A stretch of DNA of 35,639 nucleotides, from NCBI GenBank assembly GCA_027023915.1, contig JALVUB010000141.1, positions 1 to 35,639 on the forward strand, in the 5' to 3' direction. Shown piece after piece: positions 7,877 to 16,158 of the stretch (positions are counted from its first letter, which is position 1; each line of letters starts with the position of its first letter). This DNA comes from Sedimenticola sp. (GTDB lineage Bacteria > Pseudomonadota > Gammaproteobacteria > Chromatiales > Chromatiaceae). The position numbers and the translations under genes were made by a program. A model generated the notes under the pieces. It had not been told where the DNA came from, ran no database searches, and saw only the letters and a list, made by a program, of their open reading frames with translations.

Positions 7877-10509
7877 GATTCGAGCAGCCGGGTGACCACT
7901 TCGCGCACATCCTTCGACAAGCCGGGCCGCGCCAGCACCCGTTCGAGCTGCCTGCGGGCGTGGGCCTGGCGCCCGTCGTCGAGCCGGCGCCAGCGCGACA
8001 GGTTGCGCAGCAGGCGGGCGGCCACCTGGGGGTTGATGGCGTCGAGCTTCAACACCTGATCCACCAGGAAGGCGTAACCGCTGCCGTCGGGGGCGTGGAA
8101 GCGCAGCGGATTGCCGGCGGCGAAGGCGCCGATGAGGGAGCGCACCCGGTTGGGGTTCTCCAGGGAGAAGGCGGGGTGGGAGAGGAGCACCTGGATGCCC
8201 GGCAGGGTGTCCTCCCGGCGGGAGAGGGCCTGGACGCTGAACCATTTGTCCATCACCAGGGGGTCGTCCTCCCAGCGGGCGGCGAAGTCGGCCAGGACCG
8301 CCTCCCGCTCGGGAAAGTCGCTGTGGGCGACGAGGGAGAGGGCCGCCATCACGTCGGTCATGTTGTGGCCGCGCCGGTACTGTTCCAGGCAGAGGCGGTG
8401 GCCGCTCTCGCCGCCAGCCGCCACCAGGTACTCCAGCAGCAGGTTCTTCAGGCTGCGGCGGCCCATGGCCTCCGGGGTGATCCGGTATTCGTCCTGCTCG
8501 TCCAGGCGCCGGTAGTACTCTACCAGCAGCGCTTCGAGCCGCCGGCCCAGCGCCTGCTTCACCCCCTCGCGCACGCGGTGGACCCCCTCCACGTCGATGG
8601 TCTCCATCTGGTCCCCCAGCCAGGACTCGGAGGGAAGCTGGAGGATCTCGGCGGTGAGGGCCGCGTCTTCCGGCCACCGCTCCAGGGTGGCGCGGAAGGT
8701 CTCCAGGTAGGTTTCGGGCAGCACCACCTCCCCCACACCGTCCGCCACCATGACCAGGATCATCCGCTGGGCCAGCCGCTGGGCGGCGTCCCAGCGGTTG
8801 AAGCCGTCGCTGTCGCGGGCCATGAGAAGGCGCAGCGCCTCGTCGCTGTAGTCGTAGTGGAGCTTCACCGGCGCCGAGAAGCCGCGCAGCAGGGAAGGCA
8901 CCGGCGGCTCGTCCACCTCCAGGAAGACGAAGGTGTGGCGCGCCTCGCGCAGCTCAACGAGCGAAGGATCGGCGCTGCCGTCCTCGCGCACCAGAGCCAG
9001 CTCGCGGCCGTCGCGGCCCAGGAGCCCCAGCCGCACCGGGATGTGGAAGGGGGGCTTGTTCTTCTGCCCCGGGGTGTCCGGCACCTGCTGCTCGAAGTGG
9101 AGCAGGTACCTGCGACCGGCGGCGTCGTATTCGCCGGTTACCTTCACCTCGGGGGTGCCGGCCAGCTCGTACCAGCGCATGAACTGGGATAGATCCCTTC
9201 CCGAGGCATCCGCCATGCAGCGCACGAAATCCTCCACCGTCACCGCCTGGCCGTCGTGGCGCTCGAAGTAGAGATCGGTGGCCTTGCGGAAGGTCTCCGG
9301 CCCCAGCAGTTCCGCCTGCATGCGCACCACCTCGGCTCCTTTCTCGTAGACGGTGGCGGTGTAGAAGTTGTTGATCTCCATGTACTCGGCGGGGCGCACC
9401 GGGTGCGCCATGGGGCCGGCATCCTCGGCGAACTGGTGGGCGCGCAGCAGGCGCACGTCGTCGATGCGCTTGACCCCGCGCGAGCCCATGTCGGCGGAGA
9501 ACTCCTGGTCGCGATAGACGGTGAAGCCCTCCTTGAGGGAGAGCTGGAACCAGTCGCGGCAGGTGATGCGGTTGCCGGTCCAGTTGTGGAAGTACTCGTG
9601 GGCCACCACCGATTCGATGCCCTGGTAGTCGGCGTCGGTGGCGGTGTCGGGGCGAGCCAGGATGTACTTGGCGTTGAAGATGTTGAGCCCCTTGTTCTCC
9701 ATGGCGCCCATGTTGAAATCGTTCACCGCCACGATGTTGAACACCTCCAGATCGTACTCGCGACCGTACTTCTCCTCGTCCCAGCGCATCGCCTTCACCA
9801 GGGAATCCATGGCGTGTTCACAGCGGTCGAGGTTGCCCGGCTCCACGTAGATGCGCAGGCGCACGGGCCGCCCCGAGGCGGTGGTGAAGGGGCGCTCAAG
9901 GTGCTCGAGGTCACCCGCCACCAGGGCGAAGAGGTAGCTGGGCTTGGGAAAGGGGTCGTCCCAGACGGCATAGTGGCGCCCGCCGGGCAGCTCCCCGGCC
10001 TCCACCGGGTTGCCGTTGGAGAGCAGCACCGGGTAGCGCTTGCGGTCCGCCTCGATGCGGACGTTGAAGCGGGCCATGACGTCGGGCCGGTCCAGGTACC
10101 AGGTGATGCGGCGGAATCCTTCCGCCTCGCACTGGGTGCAGAAGAGCCCGCCGCTGCGGTAGAGCCCCTCCAGCCGGGTGTTCCTCTCCGGCGCGATCTC
10201 CACCTCGGACTCCAGCACGAAGCGGTCGGGCGGGTCGAAGAGGGTCAGCCCTTCGTCGTCGATGGTGTAGCGGTCGGCATGGAGCTCGGAGCCGTCCAGG
10301 CGCAGCCAGACCGGCTCCAGCTCTTCGCCGTGGAGCTGGAGCCGGTCCGGCCTGTCCGGGCGGGCCGGGTTGCGCGCCAGGGCCAGCCGGGAGACCACCC
10401 GGGTGCCCTGCTCGCGCAGGTCGAACTGGAGATCCACTGTCTCCACGATCCAGGCGGGCGGCCGGTAGTCGGCCAGGCGGATGGTCCTTGGCGTGGCCTC
10501 TTTGGACAT
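7873..10509 (-). CDS. pepN: Aminopeptidase N (M1 family)
   Basis: An 878-residue zinc metallo-aminopeptidase that removes N-terminal residues from peptides in the cytoplasm. The exopeptidase motif GAMEN is at 268-272 and the zinc motif HEYFH at 304-308. The third zinc ligand lies in SLKEGFTVYRDQEF, 19 residues after the second histidine. Length and motif positions match E. coli PepN (870 residues). The start MSKEATPRTIRLADYRPP at 10509 fits the family; an ATG two codons upstream (10515) is equally possible, as neither has a strong ribosome site. The long reading further upstream is rejected because it runs through the grxC region. cbiX follows with a 4-base overlap. Confidence 0.95.
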   Translation of the reverse strand: MSKEATPRTIRLADYRPPAWIVETVDLQFDLREQGTRVVSRLALARNPARPDRPDRLQLHGEELEPVWLRLDGSELHADRYTIDDEGLTLFDPPDRFVLESEVEIAPERNTRLEGLYRSGGLFCTQCEAEGFRRITWYLDRPDVMARFNVRIEADRKRYPVLLSNGNPVEAGELPGGRHYAVWDDPFPKPSYLFALVAGDLEHLERPFTTASGRPVRLRIYVEPGNLDRCEHAMDSLVKAMRWDEEKYGREYDLEVFNIVAVNDFNMGAMENKGLNIFNAKYILARPDTATDADYQGIESVVAHEYFHNWTGNRITCRDWFQLSLKEGFTVYRDQEFSADMGSRGVKRIDDVRLLRAHQFAEDAGPMAHPVRPAEYMEINNFYTATVYEKGAEVVRMQAELLGPETFRKATDLYFERHDGQAVTVEDFVRCMADASGRDLSQFMRWYELAGTPEVKVTGEYDAAGRRYLLHFEQQVPDTPGQKNKPPFHIPVRLGLLGRDGRELALVREDGSADPSLVELREARHTFVFLEVDEPPVPSLLRGFSAPVKLHYDYSDEALRLLMARDSDGFNRWDAAQRLAQRMILVMVADGVGEVVLPETYLETFRATLERWPEDAALTAEILQLPSESWLGDQMETIDVEGVHRVREGVKQALGRRLEALLVEYYRRLDEQDEYRITPEAMGRRSLKNLLLEYLVAAGGESGHRLCLEQYRRGHNMTDVMAALSLVAHSDFPEREAVLADFAARWEDDPLVMDKWFSVQALSRREDTLPGIQVLLSHPAFSLENPNRVRSLIGAFAAGNPLRFHAPDGSGYAFLVDQVLKLDAINPQVAARLLRNLSRWRRLDDGRQAHARRQLERVLARPGLSKDVREVVTRLLES

Positions 10510-10695
10510 GAGCATCACTGTTGCTGCTGGTTGGAAAAGCAAAGTGTACCCTGTTTGGCGTAATAACGATGATCTGGCGCCCCTTCTCCATCCATGAAAA
10601 TCCACGGGCTGGATCGCCACCCAAGGGGTTGTTAGGATTAGCCACAAAGGTAACAGGCCGTCGCAAAGAACGGTCGTATTCTGGAGGAGTTTCCC

Positions 10696-11019
10696 GTGAC
10701 CACACCCAAAGTCGTCGTCTATTCCACCCAGTTCTGCCCCTACTGCGTGCGCGCCAAGGCGCTGCTCCAGGCCAAGGGGGTGATGTTTGAGGAGATCCGG
10801 GTGGATCTGGACCGCGACCGCATGGTGGAGATGATGCAACGCAGCGGCCGGCGTACCGTGCCCCAGATCTTCATCGGCGACCATCACGTGGGCGGCTTCG
10901 ACGACATGGCGGCGCTGGATGCCCGTGGCGGGCTCGATCCCCTGCTGGGGCTGGGACCGGACGGGTCTGCCCTCCCCTGCGGCCACGACCCCGACAGTTC
11001 CGAGGATGGACCTACATGA
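10696..11019 (+). CDS. grxC: Glutaredoxin 3
   Basis: A 107-residue thioredoxin-fold protein that reduces disulfides using glutathione. The dithiol active site CPYC is at residues 14-17. The cis-proline motif TVPQIFIGDHHVGGFDD, which contacts glutathione, is intact. It starts at a GTG with GGAGGAG placed 6 bases upstream. The C-terminal tail after about residue 85 (GLGPDGSALPCGHDPDSSEDGPT in outline) is longer than in E. coli Grx3 and holds an extra cysteine. hslR begins in the stop codon (ATGA), so the two are cotranslated. The 186 bases between this gene and divergent pepN must hold both promoters, but I see no convincing hexamers there. Confidence 0.93.
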   Translation: MTTPKVVVYSTQFCPYCVRAKALLQAKGVMFEEIRVDLDRDRMVEMMQRSGRRTVPQIFIGDHHVGGFDDMAALDARGGLDPLLGLGPDGSALPCGHDPDSSEDGPT

Positions 11020-11408
11020 GTGAAACGAGCATGCGCCTGGACAAGTGGCTCTGGGCGGCCCGTTTCTTCAAGACCCGCAAGTTGGCCGCCGAAGCGGTCC
11101 AGGGTGGCCATGTCCATCTCAACGGCCAGCGCACCAAGCCGGGCAAGACGGTGCAGGTGGGCAGCCGGCTGCACATCCGCAAGAACGGCCTGGAGTGGAA
11201 AATCGAGGTGCTGGAACTGCCGGCGCAGCGGCGCCCGGCCAGGGAGGCGGTGAACTTCTACCGCGAGGATGAGCAGACCCGCCTGAAGCGGCAGGAGATC
11301 ACCGCCCGGCGCCGCGCCGAGCGGGAAGCCACGCCCATCCGTACCGACAAGCGCCCCAGCAAGCGCGACCGCCGCCTGATCCACAAGTTCAAGCAGGGCA
11401 GCCTTTGA
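11016..11408 (+). CDS. hslR: Heat shock protein 15 (Hsp15), ribosome-associated S4-domain protein
   Basis: A 130-residue RNA-binding protein that recovers stalled 50S subunits carrying peptidyl-tRNA. The S4 alpha-L domain spans about residues 5-65 (MRLDKWLWAARFFKTRKLA... through the VQVGSRLHI region). A strongly basic C-terminal tail follows (RPSKRDRRLIHKFK), as in E. coli Hsp15. The start overlaps the grxC stop as ATGA. The next gene begins 4 bases past this stop, so grxC-hslR-unknown form one unit. Confidence 0.94.
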   Translation: MSETSMRLDKWLWAARFFKTRKLAAEAVQGGHVHLNGQRTKPGKTVQVGSRLHIRKNGLEWKIEVLELPAQRRPAREAVNFYREDEQTRLKRQEITARRRAEREATPIRTDKRPSKRDRRLIHKFKQGSL

Positions 11409-11412
11409 ATCA

Positions 11413-11871
11413 ATGGACGAGGACGCTTATCGCGAACTCTACAGGGAGGTGAACAATCGCCAGTGCCATTACGAGAAGGCGATCCTCTCCACCCGCTGCA
11501 ACTGCAAATCCATGCGCAAGCTTAACCTGGCCGAGCGGGAGGCGGCCCACTGCGAGGACGAGGCGGCCTGGCGCCGATGCCACCACTATCTCGAAACCCT
11601 GCGGCAGGCGGCCCGCTTTGCCCTCAAGGCACGCGGCGAAGGCCAGCGACTGCCCCACGCCAAGGCGATGCGGTTGCAGGTGGGCGGCTTGCGGGGGCTT
11701 CATGCCGCGCTCCATCCGGGGCGGGCCATTCCCGATCCCATTCCGGACGTTCAAGGGCTGCTGAGAGAGGCGTTGGAGCGCTGGAGCAGTTTCGAGGCGC
11801 TGCCTTTCGATGAGATCATCAAGGAAGTCACGGCCTGGGAAGGGCGGCGGCCGAAGCGGCGCAGGAGATGA
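11413..11871 (+). CDS. Conserved cysteine-bearing protein of unknown function
   Basis: A 152-residue protein I do not recognise. Its N-terminal third carries C18, C29, C31, C47 and C56 in the pattern C-x10-C-x-C-x15-C-x8-C-H-H, which could bind a metal or a cluster. The rest is helical and basic, ending in KRRRR. There is no signal peptide or membrane segment. It lies 4 bases after hslR on the same strand, so it is likely cotranslated with a ribosome rescue factor and a glutaredoxin. Redox or metal sensing would fit the cysteines but is speculation. Confidence 0.75.
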   Translation: MDEDAYRELYREVNNRQCHYEKAILSTRCNCKSMRKLNLAEREAAHCEDEAAWRRCHHYLETLRQAARFALKARGEGQRLPHAKAMRLQVGGLRGLHAALHPGRAIPDPIPDVQGLLREALERWSSFEALPFDEIIKEVTAWEGRRPKRRRR

Positions 11872-11896
11872 ATCGGACCGGGTTTAACCCCGTCAG

Positions 11897-11918
11897 AAAA
11901 GGGGGGCAGATCCCTTTT
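11897..11918 (+). terminator. Possible terminator of grxC-hslR-unknown
   Basis: AAAAGGG and CCCTTTT form a 7-bp stem around an 8-base loop, followed by GTCTTT. It starts 26 bases after the last plus-strand stop. The stem is short and the T-run is interrupted, so the call is moderate. Confidence 0.4.
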
Positions 11919-11938
11919 GTCTTTCCACGGCGAAGCCT

Positions 11939-12021
11939 GTAGCAGGAGCGGCGTCCCCGCCGCGAACTCATCGACCCGCATAAAGCGTGTCATCCGTTCG
12001 GCGCGAGGACGCGGCTCCTAC
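11939..12021. repeat. REP-like inverted pair between hslR unit and dsrS
   Basis: Two imperfect copies of a GTAG-GAGCGGCGTCC-CGCCGCGAAC type element face each other: 11939-11967 and, in reverse, 11996-12021, with 28 bases between. Each arm is itself palindromic. This is the layout of bacterial interspersed REP pairs (BIMEs), which often lie between convergent genes, as here. The second arm supplies the final codons and TAG stop of dsrS. Confidence 0.65.
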
Positions 12022-13133
12022 GGTTGACCAAGAAGCAACGCCACCTGGCCCAGGTAGGGCTCCATCACCGGCTGCAGCTTGCGCCGCATGAGGGTGCCGA
12101 TGGCGTCAGTCTTGCGGAACACCGGGCGCACCACGCCGTAGCTGGAGCCGGAAAGCACCCGCAGTGCCTTCAGTTGCGGCACCAGACCAGGGCAGGCTTC
12201 CGCCACCACCCTGGCCTCCGGCGCTTGTTGCACCCAGCTTTCCGCCTCGGCTTGCAGTTCCTCTATGGTGGCGTCGGCCGGCCCCTCGGGGCGGGCGGCG
12301 GCGAAATAGCCGGCCACCACTTCCAAGGCGCGGTTGACCACGTCCTGGTTCACCGGCTTCTCCAGCACCTTGCCCAGGGTCTTCAGCCAGGCCTGGCCCG
12401 GGGTGGAGAGCGTCCGCAGCAGCAGGCCCGCAACGGGGTTTCCGGCCTGGACCAGCCGCTCCAGCGGCTCGCGGCAGGAGGCCAGCAGGATTGAGTCCGT
12501 GCCCTGCTCCGGCAGCTCATCCGGCAGCGACGCGAGGAAACCGACGTAAAAGGCGTTCTTGCGCCGCGCCCGCTTCCACAGCTCGTCACGCACCCCCTGC
12601 TCCAGCAGCCCCGGCTGGAGCACCAGGGTGACGGTGTCCATGATCTTTTCCGCCTCGGTCTCGAAGGGCAGGAACTCCACCAGCCAGCGCGCCAGTTTCG
12701 GCCCCATCTCGCCCGCCACGATGCGCGGATTACGGAGCATCTGGCGGGCGTTGTCGGCATCCTCCATGGCCCACCAGGCGCGGCGGGCCAGTTCGTCGGT
12801 AAGATCCTCGGAATAAACCACCGCCACTACCGCCTCGGGCTCTCCCAGCAGCAGCAGCTCCTCCACATTCTCCAGCCGCAAATGACCCATGCGGGTCCAG
12901 CGCTGTAGGTGGAGGGGATAGCCGGCCGGGGTACCCAGCACCTGGGTGGAGAGCAACTCGCGCACCCACTTGAGGTAGAGCTCGTCCTTCACCGTGGGGT
13001 TGAGGGGAATCTCCATCTCGCCCTTCTCGGAGAGGGCGTGGAGGATCATGCGCGACTCGTCGATGCGCACCGCCTGGGGGCGGTTGGCCAGCATCACGTT
13101 GAGGCGCAGGGCGTCTTCGGGCGCCAGTTCCAT
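12018..13133 (-). CDS. dsrS: DsrS, last protein of the dsr operon
   Basis: A 371-residue soluble, mainly helical protein placed exactly where dsrS lies in Allochromatium vinosum, after dsrR. No catalytic motif, signal peptide or membrane segment is visible. In A. vinosum loss of DsrS alters levels of other Dsr proteins, so an expression or assembly role is proposed; the mechanism is unknown. I chose the ATG beginning MELAPEDALRLNVML, 10 bases after the dsrR stop; its ribosome site is weak, so it may depend on coupling. The stop codon is contributed by the adjoining REP-like repeat, so the extreme C-terminus (GQP) may be repeat-derived. Confidence 0.85.
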   Translation of the reverse strand: MELAPEDALRLNVMLANRPQAVRIDESRMILHALSEKGEMEIPLNPTVKDELYLKWVRELLSTQVLGTPAGYPLHLQRWTRMGHLRLENVEELLLLGEPEAVVAVVYSEDLTDELARRAWWAMEDADNARQMLRNPRIVAGEMGPKLARWLVEFLPFETEAEKIMDTVTLVLQPGLLEQGVRDELWKRARRKNAFYVGFLASLPDELPEQGTDSILLASCREPLERLVQAGNPVAGLLLRTLSTPGQAWLKTLGKVLEKPVNQDVVNRALEVVAGYFAAARPEGPADATIEELQAEAESWVQQAPEARVVAEACPGLVPQLKALRVLSGSSYGVVRPVFRKTDAIGTLMRRKLQPVMEPYLGQVALLLGQP

Positions 13134-13143
13134 ATGGCGGAAA

Positions 13144-13458
13144 TCAGTGCTCCTTGGGGGGCACGTAGTGAGGATCGGCGGGGTTGAGGAAAATGAACTG
13201 CCAGTTGCCCGGCTCCAGCTCGACAAAATCCAGAACGCACTCGTCCAGTTTTTCCTGAAACTTGGGGTCCATCACCACTTCGATCCCTTCCGACTGAATG
13301 CGCAGATCACCATCCACGGCCTCATCAAAACCCATTTTATAGTCGAAAGCGCCGTCGGCTTTCTCCCGCACTGCAAGGCGCAAAGCCATGCCTTCGGTGC
13401 CGCTCTGCTTGGCTGCTTTTCTGATCTGCTCTGCCGCGTTGGGTGTGATCCTGAACAT
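13144..13458 (-). CDS. dsrR: DsrR, A-type scaffold-like protein lacking cluster cysteines
   Basis: A 104-residue protein of the IscA/HesB fold. The N-terminus MFRITPNAAEQIRKAAK matches A-type carriers. However, the three cysteines that bind Fe-S in IscA are absent: the CGCG segment is replaced by GNWQFIFLNP, and the only cysteine (in LDECVLDF) is elsewhere. This is the known feature of DsrR in A. vinosum, where the protein affects dsr expression after transcription rather than carrying clusters. A GGGAAG ribosome site precedes the ATG at 13458. dsrN ends 14 bases upstream and dsrS starts 10 bases downstream. Confidence 0.9.
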   Translation of the reverse strand: MFRITPNAAEQIRKAAKQSGTEGMALRLAVREKADGAFDYKMGFDEAVDGDLRIQSEGIEVVMDPKFQEKLDECVLDFVELEPGNWQFIFLNPADPHYVPPKEH

Positions 13459-13472
13459 TGTGCTTCCCGTTT

Positions 13473-14840
13473 TCAACTGCTCGAATGGCTGGCCACGAAA
13501 TCGACAAAACGTTGCGCCCAATGGTTGCCGCCAACACTGCGCATGTGAGCATAATTGGCCAGCAGGTTACGGTAGATCAAGCCATCGTGACGGCCATCCA
13601 CACCGTACCCCCTTTCAACCTGATAGGCAAACGGCAATTCGGCATCCAGCTTTTCGAGGCCCGAATAGTGAAACTCGTGGGCATGGATAACCTGACCCAC
13701 GCCACCGCCCCATGGGTGGTGCGAAGTTTCGCACAGCCGCACGTAGCCTCTACCCTGGGGTTTCTGGTGCATTTTCACCCGGGCCGGCAGAACGCCCACC
13801 ATGCGGCACGTCCGCCCCCGCCATTCCAGGCCGTGGCAAAGATACATCAGCCCACCGCACTCGGCATAGGCCGGCCCGCCGGATTCGATGAAGGCACGGA
13901 TGGCATCGCGCATGGGCTGGTTGGCCTCCAGCGCCGCCATGTGGGTCTCGGGAAAACCGCCGCCAATGAAGAGCCCGTCGGCATCGGGCAGGCGGGTATC
14001 CGAAAGGGTGTCGAAAGGGACAAGCTCGGCACCCGCCTGCCGCAGTGCCTCCAGGTCGTCGGGATAGTAGAAGCCGAAGGCCGCGTCGCGGGCGATGGCG
14101 ATGCGCACGCGCGACGACGCCGGCGTGGAATCCGCCGCGGGCGGCGCATCGAAGGCGGGTGCCGCCGACGCGATCTCCAGCAGCCGATCCAGCTCCACGC
14201 TGCCGCCCACGTGGTCGGCGATGGCGTCGATGCGCTGCCGGGCCGCCTCCGCCTCGTTGCTCGGCATCAGCCCGAGGTGACGCTCGACTATCTCCACCTT
14301 TTCGTTGCGCGGCACGGCGCCCACCACGCGCACGTCGGTGTAGTGCTCGATTACCCGGCGCAGCTTGGATTCGTGGCGCGGGCCGCCCACGTTGTTGAGG
14401 ATCACGCCGGCGATGCGGATGTTCGGGTCGAAAGCCTGGTAACCGAGGATCAGCGGAGCCACGCCCCGGGTCATGCCGCGGGTGTCCAGCACCAGCACCA
14501 CCGGCGTCCCCAGCAGGGCGGCCAGGGCCGCGTTGCTGTTGCTGCCGTCCAGGTCCAGACCGTCGTAGAGCCCCTTGTTGCCCTCGATGAGGCCGATGTC
14601 GGCATCCGCCATGTGGCGGGCGAAGAGCGAGACGATCTCCTCCCGCCCCATGGTGTGGAAATCGAGGTTGTAGCAGGCGCGGCCCGAGGCCCGGCCAAGC
14701 CAAAGAGGATCAATGTAGTCTGGCCCCTTCTTGAAGGCCTGCACCACCCGCCCCAATCGCGCCAGCGCCGCGCACAGGCCGATGCTCACCGTCGTCTTGC
14801 CCGACGACTTGTGCGCGGCAGAAATCATCAGGTGTGGCAT
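13473..14840 (-). CDS. dsrN: DsrN, siroheme amidase (cobyrinate a,c-diamide synthase family)
   Basis: A 455-residue ATP- and glutamine-dependent amidase related to CbiA/CobB. It converts siroheme to the amide found in dissimilatory sulfite reductases. The N-terminal synthetase domain has a P-loop AHKSSGKTT at residues 9-17 and LIEGNKGLYDG near 85. The C-terminal class I glutamine amidotransferase domain has its nucleophile C328 in YAECGGLMYL. The late EFHYSG motif holds the conserved histidine. It lies between dsrP and dsrR, as in A. vinosum. A terminator-like hairpin stands directly before its start, so its level may be lower than that of the structural genes. Confidence 0.93.
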   Translation of the reverse strand: MPHLMISAAHKSSGKTTVSIGLCAALARLGRVVQAFKKGPDYIDPLWLGRASGRACYNLDFHTMGREEIVSLFARHMADADIGLIEGNKGLYDGLDLDGSNSNAALAALLGTPVVLVLDTRGMTRGVAPLILGYQAFDPNIRIAGVILNNVGGPRHESKLRRVIEHYTDVRVVGAVPRNEKVEIVERHLGLMPSNEAEAARQRIDAIADHVGGSVELDRLLEIASAAPAFDAPPAADSTPASSRVRIAIARDAAFGFYYPDDLEALRQAGAELVPFDTLSDTRLPDADGLFIGGGFPETHMAALEANQPMRDAIRAFIESGGPAYAECGGLMYLCHGLEWRGRTCRMVGVLPARVKMHQKPQGRGYVRLCETSHHPWGGGVGQVIHAHEFHYSGLEKLDAELPFAYQVERGYGVDGRHDGLIYRNLLANYAHMRSVGGNHWAQRFVDFVASHSSS

Positions 14841-14852
14841 GGTCAGAATGCG

Positions 14853-14878
14853 AAAAGGCGGCCCAATGACCGCCTTTT
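14853..14878 (-). terminator. Intra-operon terminator or attenuator between dsrP and dsrN
   Basis: AAAAGGCGG and CCGCCTTTT form a perfect 9-bp stem around an 8-base loop. Read on the minus strand the stem ends in TTTT, 12 bases before the dsrN ATG. It resembles an intrinsic terminator and should lower dsrNRS expression relative to dsrA-P. It may be partial, since the same operon continues. Confidence 0.65.
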
Positions 14879-14903
14879 CTCAGATCCCAACAGTTTCGTC
14901 AAA

Positions 14904-16127
14904 TCATGATTTGGCGTGGTGTGGGTCCACCACCTCGTCCGCCAGGGAATCCGGCAGGAATTGCAGCACCCGGATGGCGACGAAGGTGAGCAGCAGGGTC
15001 AACGCCATGCCGCCGATGCCCAACAGCACCTCGGCCAGGGAGGGCGAGTAGAGGAAGGGCTGCCCATTGACGCCGTCGAAGAAGCCACTGGAGACGATGG
15101 TCTTGCCCGGGAAGATCGCCATGGGAAAGGCCTGCCCGCCGATAACGATGACATAAACTGTGGCCAGGCCACCCAGGATGACCGCGGTGGCCGCGGCGAT
15201 GATGCCACCCCGGCTCTTGCCGATGGTCGGGTGATAGACCAGACCGATGGGCAGCAGGCAGCCGACGAAGACCCACCCCACCCAGAAGAGGAAGGTGTAG
15301 ATGCCACCATCGCGCAGGATGAAGGCCTCGTACTCGTGGTTCTCGGTACCATAGAGGTTGGTCAGGTGGTAGACCAGGGTGAAGTAGAAGACCGCCGCGG
15401 CAAAGACGCCCAGCAGGTTCTTGAGACGGAAGAGCACCTTGTCGCCCAGCTCACGCCCATCCAGCTTGTAGGTGAACATCAGTACCAGGATGAGAATGGC
15501 CAGGCCATAGGCGAAGGACATAATGACGAACATGGGCGCCAGCAGGGCGGCATCGTAACCCTGACGGGCAACGATGAAACCGAAGATGGAGCCGGTACCC
15601 GTGGTGAGGATGATGCGCCACAGGAAGGCACCCACCCCGGCCGGCTTGTAATAGCGGTTCATGCGCCGGTCCATCATGAACCAAAGATAGACCGCTACAA
15701 TGGCCATGAAGCCGGTGTAGAGGAAGATGTTCCAGGCGAAAATCGACTTGAAGTTGTAGTGAGTCATCGCCACGATGAGCCGGTCCGGCCTGCCCAAATC
15801 CAGTACCAATACCGCCAGCCCTCCCATCAGCAGGGTTATGGCCAGCAGACCAGAAAGGCGAGCCAGGGGCTTGTAGAGCTTCTTCTCGAACACCGACGCG
15901 ATGGAAGCGGTGTTCAGCGCCCCGGAGGCGGCCACGATGAGAAAGATGGCGAAGACGTGCGGCGTTCCCCAGACGATCTGGTTGGTCATGCCGGTCACCC
16001 AATGGCCGTTAAGCTCCATGTAGAGTGCCGAAACACCTCCGATGGCCGCCACCAGGGCGATCAGTGCCAGCAGCCCCCAGAATTTGGGGCTCTCGATCCC
16101 CCACTCGCTGAAGTGAACCTTTTTCAT
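14904..16127 (-). CDS. dsrP: DsrP, NrfD-like membrane subunit of DsrMKJOP
   Basis: A 407-residue integral membrane protein of the NrfD/PsrC family that exchanges electrons with the quinone pool. About ten hydrophobic segments are visible, starting FWGLLALIALVAAIGGVSALY and including the conserved GTPHVFAIFLIVAASG region. The N-terminus is short and no signal peptide is cleaved. dsrO ends 31 bases upstream, so the periplasmic iron-sulfur subunit and its membrane partner are made together. It is followed by the terminator-like hairpin at 14853-14878. The C-terminal tail (DEVVDPHHAKS) is histidine-bearing and cytoplasmic or periplasmic; this cannot be settled by eye. Confidence 0.95.
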   Translation of the reverse strand: MKKVHFSEWGIESPKFWGLLALIALVAAIGGVSALYMELNGHWVTGMTNQIVWGTPHVFAIFLIVAASGALNTASIASVFEKKLYKPLARLSGLLAITLLMGGLAVLVLDLGRPDRLIVAMTHYNFKSIFAWNIFLYTGFMAIVAVYLWFMMDRRMNRYYKPAGVGAFLWRIILTTGTGSIFGFIVARQGYDAALLAPMFVIMSFAYGLAILILVLMFTYKLDGRELGDKVLFRLKNLLGVFAAAVFYFTLVYHLTNLYGTENHEYEAFILRDGGIYTFLFWVGWVFVGCLLPIGLVYHPTIGKSRGGIIAAATAVILGGLATVYVIVIGGQAFPMAIFPGKTIVSSGFFDGVNGQPFLYSPSLAEVLLGIGGMALTLLLTFVAIRVLQFLPDSLADEVVDPHHAKS

Positions 16128-16158
16128 TACTTCACCCGTATTTCTCTCGAATGGTGTC

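Noticed and set aside
10510..10695. Promoters for pepN and grxC
   Set aside because: TACACT on the minus strand and TTGTTA on the plus strand were considered, but neither has a partner hexamer at a good distance.
13458..14909. 483-residue open frame antisense to dsrN
   Set aside because: DsrN is intact with both catalytic motifs; this frame has no recognisable domain.
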